Shown piece after piece: positions 1 through 6,935 of a stretch of 33,398 nucleotides of DNA. A program made the position numbers and the translations under genes. The stretch spans positions 1-33,398 of the IMG/VR virus record IMGVR_UViG_3300007735_000637; one strand, given 5' to 3'. The stretch is from a virus. Below the pieces are notes generated by a model. That model was not told the origin of the DNA and did not search any database. It was given only the letters and a program-made list of their open reading frames with translations. Every line of letters begins with the position of its first letter. Positions within the stretch are counted from its first letter, which is position 1.

Positions 1-399
1 CTGGGCATCCAGGCCGAGGACGATTTGGCGCCTCAGCAACGCAGCGTGACCATGCGTGACGTCACTCCGGCTTCGACGCCCGCTGCGGCGGTCGCCGCCC
101 TTATCGACAACATCGAACAAGACGCCGACGCTTACGCGCCGGCCGTGTCGGACGCAGCCTCCCCTCCTGCGGCGGACCCCCAATCCGCGACGACCGGCGC
201 CCATGAACTGCCCGCCGAGCTGCGCGACAAGGCGCGAGCAATTGTGACCGCGATCCGCGCGGCTCGGGAGGTCAAGGAACTCGACCGCATCTTGGCCGCC
301 CAGCGCGCCACGCTCGACGCCATCGAGGCGGTCAGCCCTGACGCGGTGCAGGCGATCTTGAGCGAGGCCAACAAGCGCGTTGCGGAGGTGGTGGAATGA
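1..399 (+). CDS. RecT-type single-strand annealing protein, C-terminal part (5' truncated by window edge)
   Basis: The reading frame is open from base 1, so this is the 3' end of a gene that begins outside the left edge. Its first residues, LGIQAEDDL, resemble the segment that follows the WARRHAPE-type region of phage RecT proteins (LGVYTxDE). An MRDVTP motif comes next, then an Ala/Pro-rich linker and a helical tail, as in many RecT C-termini. The N-terminal part of a RecT gene runs off the right end of the window (32907-33398) in the same codon phase, so the two pieces are probably one gene. The end overlaps the next start by ATGA. A separate small protein starting at TTG 25 is possible but less likely. 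Confidence 0.7.
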   Translation: MGIQAEDDLAPQQRSVTMRDVTPASTPAAAVAALIDNIEQDADAYAPAVSDAASPPAADPQSATTGAHELPAELRDKARAIVTAIRAAREVKELDRILAAQRATLDAIEAVSPDAVQAILSEANKRVAEVVE

Positions 400-485
400 C
401 CCGCCTCGTTCGCGTTGCCGGCGATTTCCTGGCCATTTCCCTCATTGGCGCGGTGCTGTTTTTCGCACTGATCGCGTTTTCCTGA
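396..485 (+). CDS. Very small single-pass membrane protein (29 aa)
   Basis: This short frame starts in an ATGA overlap with the preceding gene. It encodes a basic N-terminus (MTRLVRVAG) followed by one hydrophobic stretch, from about residue 10 to 28 (FLAISLIGAVLFFALIAFS), and then stops. The layout of a few residues plus one transmembrane helix is common for accessory phage proteins in early operons. No family is recognised. Support comes from the translational coupling, from the clean hydrophobic profile and from a similar 36-aa membrane protein further along the same operon (1281-1391). Function is unknown. Confidence 0.55.
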   Translation: MTRLVRVAGDFLAISLIGAVLFFALIAFS

Positions 486-541
486 TCGGCCGGGCACTCG
501 GCCGGTGCCGCGTCACCTGCGGCGGACGATGTGGTGAGCGG

Positions 542-561
542 GCCGGGGCGGCATCCCCGGC
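542..561 (+). promoter_or_regulatory. GC-rich hairpin ahead of the zinc-ribbon gene
   Basis: GCCGGGG (542-548) and CCCCGGC (555-561) form a perfect 7-bp stem with a 6-nt loop. It lies in the 94-nt space between the membrane protein and the next start at 580. There is no T-run after it, so it is not a simple intrinsic terminator. It could affect mRNA stability or access to the AAGG at 567-570. The direct repeat CGGCCGG lies just upstream (about 488-504). Confidence 0.3.
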
Positions 562-579
562 ACATCAAGGGTGTGCGCA

Positions 580-1014
580 ATGCCAAGCTTGTTCAGGCTG
601 CAAGAAACAGAAGATTTGGACGACAATCGCTTTCAATGCGATTTTTGCGGTTGCGTTCAAAGCGACGATCGCAACGTTAGGCAATTCAACCGCAAATGGA
701 CAGCCGTATTCCACGGCCGCCACAAGCCTTGGCACAACGGGTGGAATTTGGTGAGCGATCTGACGCCTTGCGATTTTTGCATGCCAAAAGCCGAAGTTTA
801 CATGGCGAGGCTTGCTGACATTGATCTTGCCCTTCAATTTGTTCAAAAACTTGGGAGTGCGATAAATGCCGTTACCAAAGATCGAGACGACGGGTCAATT
901 GCGCGAAGTTCTGGCAAGGGCCATTGGGGAAGTCGTTTCTGGCTCGATGGATATCGAGCGGGCCTCCGCGCTTCACAAGCTGGCGAAAAACGTTACAGAA
1001 TCGCTGTATTCTGA
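580..1014 (+). CDS. Putative zinc-ribbon protein, possibly frameshifted at its 3' end
   Basis: The product contains two CxxC pairs, FQCDFCGC near residue 20 and PCDFCMPKAE near residue 65, an arrangement that suggests a small zinc ribbon. ATG 580 is preferred to the upstream GTG 571 because AAGG (567-570) is correctly spaced for it. The last 149 bases overlap, in another frame, the well-supported gene at 866. The sequence after about residue 95 (SSGKGHWGSRFWLDGYRAG) looks like that gene read out of frame. In the frame of the 866 gene a TAA (863-865) directly precedes its ATG, so the true end may have been at 865 before a frameshift or sequencing error. Base composition is lower in GC than the neighbours. 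No family is recognised. Confidence 0.4.
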   Translation: MPSLFRLQETEDLDDNRFQCDFCGCVQSDDRNVRQFNRKWTAVFHGRHKPWHNGWNLVSDLTPCDFCMPKAEVYMARLADIDLALQFVQKLGSAINAVTKDRDDGSIARSSGKGHWGSRFWLDGYRAGLRASQAGEKRYRIAVF

Positions 1015-1102
1015 AACAAAGATTGCCATGTTTGCGCACGAGGCCGGTAAACAAGAATTCTCAATGGGCAATTTGCCGCTTGGGCAAGTCAGCGACAAAT
1101 GA
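866..1102 (+). CDS. Conserved small phage early protein (78 aa)
   Basis: MPLPKIETTGQLREVLARA, followed by a segment with SxxMDIERASALHKLAKNVTESLYSE and KIAMF, matches the pattern of a short helical protein seen in many proteobacterial phages (K-I-x-T-T-G-Q-L-R-E-x-L then A-x-x-x-x-K-L-A-x-x-I-x-E-S-L-Y-x-E). Its function is not established. It follows a TAA by zero bases (TAAATG), with GGGAG a few bases upstream. It ends in an ATGA overlap with the next gene. The conserved pattern makes this more secure than the frame that overlaps its first half. Confidence 0.75.
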   Translation: MPLPKIETTGQLREVLARAIGEVVSGSMDIERASALHKLAKNVTESLYSETKIAMFAHEAGKQEFSMGNLPLGQVSDK

Positions 1103-1284
1103 CCCTGCTCCTCGCCATCTGCCTCTACACCGCCGACGGCGGCCGCATCTGCGACGGCGCATCCTTCCCGATGCGCTCGTTCGCGGAATGCCGCGAGACA
1201 GCAGCGGCGATCAGGGCGAACATGCCCGCAACCCACAAAGTCGTCTGGCACGAATGCGCCAGCGACAGGAGGATGCAACGATGA
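1099..1284 (+). CDS. Small cysteine-containing early protein (61 aa)
   Basis: This gene is translationally coupled by ATGA to the gene before it. The N-terminus is short and hydrophobic (MTLLLAICLYTADGG), followed by four spaced cysteines (residues 8, 18, 31 and about 53) and a helix around FAECRETAAAIRANM. Similar little proteins with a hydrophobic start, a central amphipathic helix and a terminal VxxxC segment occur in phage early operons without known role. The hydrophobic start is too short for a confident signal peptide call. It ends in an ATGA overlap with the next membrane protein. Confidence 0.6.
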   Translation: MTLLLAICLYTADGGRICDGASFPMRSFAECRETAAAIRANMPATHKVVWHECASDRRMQR

Positions 1285-1391
1285 ACGACGCTTTTCGACG
1301 GATCGCCAGCGCGATCCCATATCTCGCGGTCGCGGCCTATCTGCTCGCGATGATCGGCGGTGTCGCCGCCCTGCTGAGCCTGCTGCGATGA
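1281..1391 (+). CDS. Small single-pass membrane protein (36 aa)
   Basis: The frame begins at ATG 1281, 8 nt downstream of a strong AGGAGG ribosome-binding site (1267-1272), and overlaps the previous stop by ATGA. Residues from about 10 to 35 (IPYLAVAAYLLAMIGGVAAL, then LSLLR) form one hydrophobic helix after a short basic N-terminus. It stops in another ATGA overlap with the gene at 1388. Role unknown. It is the second minimal membrane protein in this operon, so both may belong to a superinfection or host-membrane accessory set, but that is inference. Confidence 0.65.
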   Translation: MNDAFRRIASAIPYLAVAAYLLAMIGGVAALLSLLR

Positions 1392-1585
1392 GCGGCGATG
1401 TCCCGCTGCTGCGGGCGCTGCGGCTGGTCGAGGACCTGATCCGCGAGCGGATGGCCGGGCTGCATCAGCAAGCGCAGGCGGCGCAGGAGCCGAAGGCGCG
1501 GCGACAAATACACATTAGGGCGGATGAGCTAGGGCTGCTGGTGCGGGAGATCCGCAAGGCGCGAGGGGAGGAACGCGATGAGTGA
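1388..1585 (+). CDS. Small charged helical protein (65 aa)
   Basis: The product is mostly helical and rich in Arg, Glu, Gln and Ala, with no cysteine and no membrane segment. It starts in an ATGA overlap with the membrane protein and overlaps the next start at 1578 by 8 bases. No family is recognised. The position in an uninterrupted chain of overlapping frames and the typical codon usage support it being real. The GGGGAGG serving the next gene lies near its 3' end. Confidence 0.65.
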   Translation: MSGDVPLLRALRLVEDLIRERMAGLHQQAQAAQEPKARRQIHIRADELGLLVREIRKARGEERDE

Positions 1586-1796
1586 CGAGCAGCTGACCCG
1601 CGACCGCGCCATGCTGCTGGCCGAGGTTGAGCGGCTGCGCGCACAGATAGTCTCTCTTGAGGCTACCGGCGCAGAAGCGGCTGATGAGATTGATCGGCTG
1701 CGGGCGACGCTGACATCAATCGCGGCAAACACATGCTGCGAAGAATGCCAAGAAGCCAAGCGAGTGGCGCGCTCTGCACTGGAGGTCAAGCTATGA
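1578..1796 (+). CDS. Short coiled-coil protein (72 aa)
   Basis: ATG 1578 follows GGGGAGG (1563-1569). Residues 5-50 have heptad-like leucine spacing (LLAEVERLRAQIVSLE then EIDRLRATL), which suggests a coiled coil. The C-terminus carries CCEEC, a cluster that could bind metal. The next gene is ATGA-coupled and is also a coiled-coil protein with repeated ERLRAQ/EVERL segments, so the two may be related or act together. Function unknown. Confidence 0.65.
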   Translation: MSDEQLTRDRAMLLAEVERLRAQIVSLEATGAEAADEIDRLRATLTSIAANTCCEECQEAKRVARSALEVKL

Positions 1797-2398
1797 CCCG
1801 AACATACACCCCACCGCAAATCGCGGACGGCCTCCTGGCTGGCGATTTCATCCGCGAAACAGAATTCGCGCTGGCGTTTGAGATCGAGCGCCTCCGCGCA
1901 TTCGAGGCCGCGCACAAGCAGTTGCAGGCCGCGCTTGACTCCGCGATCCGCGAGCGCGACGAGGCGCGGGCCGAGGTCGAGCGGCTACATCAGGCGCATC
2001 AAGCCGCATGTGAGGGCGGGGACCTGTTGCGGGAAGAGATCGAGAAGCTAACCCGCGAGCGCGACGAGGCGCGGACGGTCATCTCGACGCTGGAGATCGT
2101 CGGTAAAGCGGCCGACGACGAGAGGGCGCAACTGCGGGCCGAGGTCGAGCGGCTGATCGAATGGCAATCAATAAACCATTCGGAGCAGCACAAGCTTGGA
2201 TGGTCAATGACCGAGTTTTGCGAAGGGAAGCGCGACCATTTACATGAAATGTGGGAACGTCCACCAAGCCTTGATTACGGCATTGCTCATATTGAAGCAG
2301 AGATAAAGCGGCTGCGCGCCCACAACGCCCGCCTCCGCGCCCAAATCGCCGAGTATTTCGCCGAGCCAACGACGCATCTGGTGGAGGACGCGGAGTGA
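1793..2398 (+). CDS. Long coiled-coil early protein (201 aa)
   Basis: ATG 1793 is chosen because it forms an ATGA overlap with the preceding stop and follows GGAGG (1781-1785). An upstream ATG in the same frame would sit deep inside the previous gene. Residues from about 30 to 135 are strongly coiled-coil, with repeated segments (RERDEARAEVERL, then TRERDEARTVIS, then RAEVERLIEW). The DNA encoding RERDEARA is itself nearly repeated (around 1951 and 2056), suggesting internal duplication. A less repetitive middle part with SINHSEQHKLGWSMTEFCEG follows, then a second coiled coil. No known domain. It ends in a GTGA overlap. Confidence 0.7.
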   Translation: MTRTYTPPQIADGLLAGDFIRETEFALAFEIERLRAFEAAHKQLQAALDSAIRERDEARAEVERLHQAHQAACEGGDLLREEIEKLTRERDEARTVISTLEIVGKAADDERAQLRAEVERLIEWQSINHSEQHKLGWSMTEFCEGKRDHLHEMWERPPSLDYGIAHIEAEIKRLRAHNARLRAQIAEYFAEPTTHLVEDAE

Positions 2399-2664
2399 CC
2401 CACCACCGCCCCGCCCCTCCGCCACTCCGCCTCTACCTGCGCGCCACCGGCTTCCAGGCCATCACCATGCCCTGGGGCCGGGCCTACTACTCGCCCTGGC
2501 CCGCCGATCCCGGCTTGATCGCGCACGAACAGGCCCACCTCGACCAACTGGCGCGCCTTGGGCCGGTGCGGTTCGTCGCGCGCTATCTCTGGCTGCTGGC
2601 CCGCCACGGCTACGAAGCGCACCCGATGGAGCGCGAGGCGCGCGAGATCAGCGGTCACCGATGA
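2395..2664 (+). CDS. Small HExxH putative metallopeptidase-like protein (89 aa)
   Basis: A GTG start at 2395 overlaps the previous stop (GTGA). The central segment LIAHEQAHLDQLARLGPVRF contains HEQAH, the HExxH zinc-binding signature, followed by a YLWLLARHGYEAHPMEREAR segment that is typical of a small phage and bacterial family with this arrangement. The downstream Glu (PMEREA) could be the third zinc ligand. There is no signal peptide and the protein is far shorter than a classical protease. Activity is inferred from the motif only. It is ATGA-coupled to the next gene. Confidence 0.7.
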   Translation: MTHHRPAPPPLRLYLRATGFQAITMPWGRAYYSPWPADPGLIAHEQAHLDQLARLGPVRFVARYLWLLARHGYEAHPMEREAREISGHR

Positions 2665-2849
2665 GCCTGCCGCCCGGCGTCCGGATTGAAGACCCGTGCG
2701 CCTACTGCGGGCGCCGGCTGGCCGACGTCGTCGCGCTCGGCTGCGGCTCGCAGGAGATGCGCGATGCGGATCGGTACTGCCATGTGGTCGACTGGGCGCG
2801 ACGGCAGGGCGGAAAATTCGGCCAAGGCCAGCCCAAATCGGCGCGGTGA
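2661..2849 (+). CDS. Small zinc-finger-like protein (62 aa)
   Basis: This is the last gene of the rightward early operon, joined by ATGA to the HExxH gene. PCAYCGRRL gives a CxxC pair near residue 13, with further Cys at about 28 and 40 (ALGCGS, RYCHVVDW) that could complete a zinc site. No family is recognised. It ends 12 bp before the convergent endolysin gene. A CCGGT-CA-ACCGG palindrome lies at the junction but is too tight to be a convincing terminator. Confidence 0.65.
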   Translation: MSLPPGVRIEDPCAYCGRRLADVVALGCGSQEMRDADRYCHVVDWARRQGGKFGQGQPKSAR

Positions 2850-2861
2850 CGCCATGGCCGG

Positions 2862-3245
2862 TCAACCGGGATACGTCGCCCAGGGAAGCTGAAAATGCGG
2901 CCCGTCGAAGAAGCCCTTAAAATTCCCGCCCCATTCAACCGGCACGCCCTCGGCATTAGCCGCCGTCAGGATCTCGGCCGCAAGCTCTTCGTAAGCGGCG
3001 CGATCCCACTTCGCCGCGCCTTTATCGGTAAGGGCCACCAGATCGACCGCATGGCCGGTAAGGTGCCGGGACCGCATGGTCTGCGAGCGCCCCGCCGCCA
3101 CAAGCTCGGCCTGCCGGTCCATCGATCGGACGCCTTCGGTGACGCGCCACGGGATCGAGCCATCGCGCGCGGCGCGCTCGATCACACGCACGAGGTCGGG
3201 ATGAACGCCGACGAGGCGTTGCCGGTCGCGCTCCGACAGCGTCAC
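2862..3245 (-). CDS. M15-family peptidoglycan peptidase (endolysin)
   Basis: This 127-aa enzyme resembles M15 L-alanyl-D-glutamate or D-Ala-D-Ala peptidases. It shows SRHLTGHAVD (residues 59-68, the SxHxxGxAxD zinc motif, ligands H61 and D68), EWGGNF (about 104-109, with the catalytic acid) and DGPHFQ (114-119, ligand H117). It cleaves peptide cross-links of the cell wall at the end of infection. There is no signal peptide, so export through the holin just upstream is expected. It overlaps the holin stop by ATGA and is the last gene of the leftward late operon. The length is normal for single-domain phage M15 endolysins. Confidence 0.93.
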   Translation of the reverse strand: MTLSERDRQRLVGVHPDLVRVIERAARDGSIPWRVTEGVRSMDRQAELVAAGRSQTMRSRHLTGHAVDLVALTDKGAAKWDRAAYEELAAEILTAANAEGVPVEWGGNFKGFFDGPHFQLPWATYPG

Positions 3246-3634
3246 TTTGCGGCGACGCCCCTAAGCTTCTCGAAGGTACGCAGGCCGCCAAGCCCCAGCA
3301 AGGCAAACATCAGCTCCCACAAATTGTTGTCAAGCGCCGGAGGCTTAGCGATTGGCTTGCCCATCACAAAAGCAATCCACATACCGACCGGCACCAGAAG
3401 GTAGGTGTAAGCAACCGCTGCCGCGCAGACCCAGCCGATGGCGGGCCGCCATCCGCCGACAAAAAGCGATCCGCTCTCAGCCTCGGCTTTGTTGAGCTCG
3501 GTTTGCGCCCTATCGGCAGCAAACAGAGCATCGCGCATCTCGGCTTCAGCCTTTGCCTTGGCCGCCGGATCTGGAACGAATTTGTCGAGAACCTTCAACC
3601 CGGCCGCGACTGCGTCATCAATGCCAAATGCCAC
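3242..3634 (-). CDS. Holin of the 3TM gene-transfer-agent type
   Basis: The 130-aa product has an amphipathic, charged N-terminal helix (to about residue 55), then GWRPAIGWVCAAAVAYTYLL (61-80), a second hydrophobic stretch through about 92, and a third at roughly 104-119. The order (AxAEAEMRxAL helix, GWRPxIGW, three membrane segments) fits the GTA_holin_3TM family common in alphaproteobacterial phages and gene transfer agents. It should form inner-membrane lesions that release the endolysin encoded immediately downstream (ATGA overlap). A 12-nt gap separates it from the small membrane protein upstream. Confidence 0.85.
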   Translation of the reverse strand: MAFGIDDAVAAGLKVLDKFVPDPAAKAKAEAEMRDALFAADRAQTELNKAEAESGSLFVGGWRPAIGWVCAAAVAYTYLLVPVGMWIAFVMGKPIAKPPALDNNLWELMFALLGLGGLRTFEKLRGVAAK

Positions 3635-3646
3635 GCGCGCCTCCCG

Positions 3647-3889
3647 TTAAGCTTTGTCGGCCTTCTGCTCAAGCCGATCAAAGATCTTCTGCAACAGCGC
3701 TTTGATCTCGGCCAGATCGGCCGCGTAGTCGACGCGCTTGACGTAGTGGCTGGGCAAATTGACCTCAAGCTCGTGCAGGTCCGCGCGCAGCTCTTTGACC
3801 GCCTCCCACACCTGCCGAGCGAACCAACCAATCCCGGCCAAGACAACGCCGCCGATCAGGTTGATCATGGTCTGCGGGTCGATCATCAC
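3647..3889 (-). CDS. Small membrane protein with cytoplasmic coiled coil (80 aa), lysis-cassette accessory
   Basis: One transmembrane segment (about residues 8-24, MINLIGGVVLAGIGWFA) is followed by a charged helix (VKELRADLHELEVNLPSHYV and then a second helix ending KIFDRLEQKAD). Proteins with this ELRADxxxLEVxLPxHYV pattern are common beside holins in proteobacterial phages. A role as holin partner, antiholin or spanin-like component is possible but cannot be told from sequence. It is ATGA-coupled to the tail fibre gene upstream. Confidence 0.75.
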   Translation of the reverse strand: MMIDPQTMINLIGGVVLAGIGWFARQVWEAVKELRADLHELEVNLPSHYVKRVDYAADLAEIKALLQKIFDRLEQKADKA

Positions 3890-5337
3890 AAGATCTCCGT
3901 CACGGTGATGGTGGACATGGCTTTTCCGCCATAAAGGCGAGAGCCGCTGACGCCGTTCATTCCGACCGTTCCGGCGTTATTCGAGCCGCAACGGAATTTG
4001 AATGTCGTTGCCGATGTGCTGCTGGCGGCAACGATAACGCTGATCACGCTGACGAACAATTCATTCGCCAGCAGATATTGACCTTGCGCAGCGATTGCAT
4101 CGGCGGTGCTGTCGCGAAACAGAGCGGACGTCAAAGTTCCGTTCACGTTGGCCGCCAAATTGGCGTTGACCTGAATCAGCAGGTTGCTGCTGGCCGACTT
4201 TGGCGTGATCGAAACGGTCAGAAATTCCGTGCCTTCAGTATTCTGCGGGATCGTGTCATCTGCGGGCGTCGTGGTCGTGCCGCTGGCATAGGCCGAACTG
4301 GACGCCGACACCTGCTGCAAGATTTTGCTCGCCGTCGCCTGCGTCGTCCCATCCGGAAACTTGATGCCGCCGGTCGTGCTTTCGATGGTCCCGGCCACGG
4401 TAAGCAGCTGGCCCGGCGCATTGGTGCCGATGCCGACGCGACCAGCAGAGGTGATGCGCATGTCCTCGGCGGCGTTGGCCGAAAAGATCATGGCATCAAC
4501 GGTGTGGTCGTACTGGATCGAGCCGACCGTGTCGGATGCGGTGTCGCCGAAGTTGAGGATCGACTTGTTGGTCGAGGGCGCGCGCAGCAGGGCCTGCGCG
4601 TCCGTGGCGGCAGGCGCAACGACCGAGAATTGTTGCGTCGGCGTGGTCGTGCCGATGCCGACCCGGTTGTTGGTGGCGTCGATGCTCAGGACGTCCGTGT
4701 CGAAGGACAGGCCGTTGGGGATGGTGACGGCGCTGCTGTTGACGGTGAATGCGTCTCCAGCGGCGTCTCCGATAGTTGTGGAACCAATTGAACTGAATGA
4801 ATTTGTGATTGTCAGCGTCCGAATGCCGCTGGGATTTGCGACCAAAAATTGCGCGCCGTCATAGACGATGATGTAAATCAGCCCCGAAAGCAGGCCTCCA
4901 GCGGCAAGATTCGCACCGTTTGATAGGTTCTTGGCGCCTAATCCATCAATGTTGATTGTTGGATTTGAGGAGCAAGTCCCCGCTGCCTTAAACCAAAAGG
5001 CTTGACCGGCCGTGTATCCGGTGAGCGCAGGAGAGGCAGTTGCGGTGATTGTGGTGGACCCGGAAACGGTCAGATAACTCGCCGTCAACCCCTGCAACTG
5101 GCCCAGCGCAACGCTATCCGTCGCGGCAGATCCGTTGCCCAGCCCCGTCAACTTGAACCCGCCCATCGGCAGATTTCCGGTCGCAGTCGACTGCCCATCC
5201 TTGCACATGGCCGTCGAGAGGCCGGTGGCGAGGTCCGCCGTCAGCGCGTTGAAGGCGGTGGCGGTGATGGCCGTGCCCGCGGCGACGGGCTGGCCCGCGC
5301 TGTTGATTACGAAGGTTCCTGCGCCGTTGTAGCTCAT
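3886..5337 (-). CDS. Tail fibre / receptor-binding protein
   Basis: This 483-aa protein is Gly/Ala/Ser/Thr-rich with low-complexity beta structure. Features in order: an N-terminal segment MSYNGAGTFVINSAGQPV, probably for virion attachment; a GNLPMGGFKLTGLGNG segment typical of fibres; repeats of the NRVGIGTTTP and GRVGIGTNAPGQLLTVAG type; GGIKFPDGTTQATA, a common phage-fibre motif; and a C-terminal domain of about 140 residues containing SITPKSASSNLLIQ that likely forms the receptor-binding tip. There is no S74 chaperone at its end. The region 4741-4980 has about 45-52% GC by count, lower than the neighbours, which suggests exchange of this part. It overlaps the ejection-protein gene by ATGA. 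Confidence 0.85.
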   Translation of the reverse strand: MSYNGAGTFVINSAGQPVAAGTAITATAFNALTADLATGLSTAMCKDGQSTATGNLPMGGFKLTGLGNGSAATDSVALGQLQGLTASYLTVSGSTTITATASPALTGYTAGQAFWFKAAGTCSSNPTINIDGLGAKNLSNGANLAAGGLLSGLIYIIVYDGAQFLVANPSGIRTLTITNSFSSIGSTTIGDAAGDAFTVNSSAVTIPNGLSFDTDVLSIDATNNRVGIGTTTPTQQFSVVAPAATDAQALLRAPSTNKSILNFGDTASDTVGSIQYDHTVDAMIFSANAAEDMRITSAGRVGIGTNAPGQLLTVAGTIESTTGGIKFPDGTTQATASKILQQVSASSSAYASGTTTTPADDTIPQNTEGTEFLTVSITPKSASSNLLIQVNANLAANVNGTLTSALFRDSTADAIAAQGQYLLANELFVSVISVIVAASSTSATTFKFRCGSNNAGTVGMNGVSGSRLYGGKAMSTITVTEIL

Positions 5338-6935
5338 GGGCTGACACCTTGCTGAAGGATGTTGATCAGGGCCGGGATGTTGCCGCGCGGCGTCGGAGGA
5401 GGAAGATTTTGCGCGCGTCCACCGGAAAGGATCAGGTCTTGGAGGCGCTGCGCGCGTTCTCGCTGCATTTGATCCGCCGCGCGCTTGGCAAGATAGCCGC
5501 CCGCCGGAAGCGCTGCCGCGCCTACGGGTCCACCAAAATACGCGCCAGCCCCGGCGCTGAGGCTGCCGCTGACAGCGCCGGTAGGGGCGGCCTTGCCGAG
5601 CAATCGCAAGGTGTTTTGCAGCAAATCGCCATACACTGCTCGGTTTAGCGCCTTTTCCTCATCGGCAGTGAATCCGCGCATAATCCGCTTGTCGCGCAGA
5701 ATCAATTTCAACTGTTGCTTGATTGCGTTTTCAATGTTGGTCCCAGCGCCAGCGGATGCCGCATTTTGCTCTGCACGCTGGATGGCTTCTTGGACCTCAT
5801 TGTGCTTCATCAAGCGCGACCACTGATCCCGCGCCTCCGAGATCATGGCCGCAGCGCGCTTGGGATCTCCAGCGGCCCCCGCAGCCTGCGCAACCGGGCC
5901 AGACAGAACATCGGCGCTCTGGAGCGACGCGCCCACTCGCGGGTTCTGCACCAGATCATCAATGGCAGCGATGATCTGCCTCGCTGCGGTCTCGTCGGAC
6001 GGATTCGTCGGTGTTTTGATGGCAACGGCCTGCTTGCGCAGGTTTTCAAGGCCCTTGAACGCGACGACGTTGTCCTGAAGGCTGTCGAGCTGCTTCAGCA
6101 CAGCGGCGGTCTGCGGCTGGTTTGCCGGGTTGTAGCCAAATTCGGACAGTCGCTCGATGACGTCGTCGGCCACGCGGCGCATGGCGCCCGGCGTGAACAC
6201 GACACCCGCATCCTCGGCCGCCTTGTATGCGCGCTGCGCTGCGGCTTTCGTTTCCTCGGCTGTCGGCACACCTGCTGCGGGCGCCACGGTGCCAAATGTG
6301 CGGCGCGCGATGCCGGTCGCGGCGGCGGGCAGGAAACCGCCCACGAGGCCGCCCGCAACGCCTGCGGCTGCTTTGCCCAGCGGCCCGGCCTCCTCGCCAA
6401 CCGCCTCTTGCGCGACCTGCGCGCCAGCGCCGCCCGTGGCTCCCATGACGACCTGTTGGGCTGGCGAGGCGCTCAAGACCTGCGCCAGACGCTGCGCCGT
6501 GGGGCTTGCTGCCTTCGCCAGAGCCTGACCGGCGCCCACGGGCGTCAACGCGCCAGCAGCGCCGGAAATGGCCGATCCCATGACGCGCTCGCCAGCGTCG
6601 CGAGGTTGCGGCAAGCCCGCTTGGGTCAGCGCGTCGCCAAGGCTGCCGGTTCGCAGGAACCCAAGGCCGGGAACATTGGACAACAGGTTCTGCGGGACCG
6701 CGGCAACCTGATAGGCCAGACCGCCAAGACCTTCGACGGTTGCGCGAGTGCCAAGCCCCAGCTGTTCAAGCGCGGTGCGCGGCGCTGGCGCGGCCGGAAC
6801 GGGCGAAGCGGCCGGCTGAGCCGCAGGCGCCGACGGAAAGCGCTTAGCCATCGCCGCGCGCATTGTTTCGCGCGGCGTGTTTTCCGGAAACTCAAGGATT
6901 GTGCCGTCAGGCGCCTCAACTTCAATAGGCATCAC
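5334..6935 (-). CDS. Putative internal virion (DNA ejection) protein, 533 aa
   Basis: The N-terminus (EVEAPDGTILEFPENTP, then RETMRAAMAKRF) is a short module found at the start of many phage virion proteins. It is followed by a Pro/Ala linker and a long Ala/Gly-rich, helix-prone body with hydrophobic GxxG-rich parts (for example AGVAGGLVGGFLPAAATG around 190-210 and GAYFGGPVGAAALPAGGYLA near 475). This composition and the position after the tail hub genes fit proteins packed inside podovirus capsids that form the DNA translocation channel. No enzymatic motif is visible. Overlaps by ATGA or similar bind it to both neighbours. Confidence 0.6.
   Translation of the reverse strand: MMPIEVEAPDGTILEFPENTPRETMRAAMAKRFPSAPAAQPAASPVPAAPAPRTALEQLGLGTRATVEGLGGLAYQVAAVPQNLLSNVPGLGFLRTGSLGDALTQAGLPQPRDAGERVMGSAISGAAGALTPVGAGQALAKAASPTAQRLAQVLSASPAQQVVMGATGGAGAQVAQEAVGEEAGPLGKAAAGVAGGLVGGFLPAAATGIARRTFGTVAPAAGVPTAEETKAAAQRAYKAAEDAGVVFTPGAMRRVADDVIERLSEFGYNPANQPQTAAVLKQLDSLQDNVVAFKGLENLRKQAVAIKTPTNPSDETAARQIIAAIDDLVQNPRVGASLQSADVLSGPVAQAAGAAGDPKRAAAMISEARDQWSRLMKHNEVQEAIQRAEQNAASAGAGTNIENAIKQQLKLILRDKRIMRGFTADEEKALNRAVYGDLLQNTLRLLGKAAPTGAVSGSLSAGAGAYFGGPVGAAALPAGGYLAKRAADQMQRERAQRLQDLILSGGRAQNLPPPTPRGNIPALINILQQGVSP

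Noticed and set aside
2858-2869. CCGGT-CA-ACCGG palindrome between convergent genes as a terminator
   Set aside because: The loop is only 2 nt and no T-run follows in either direction.
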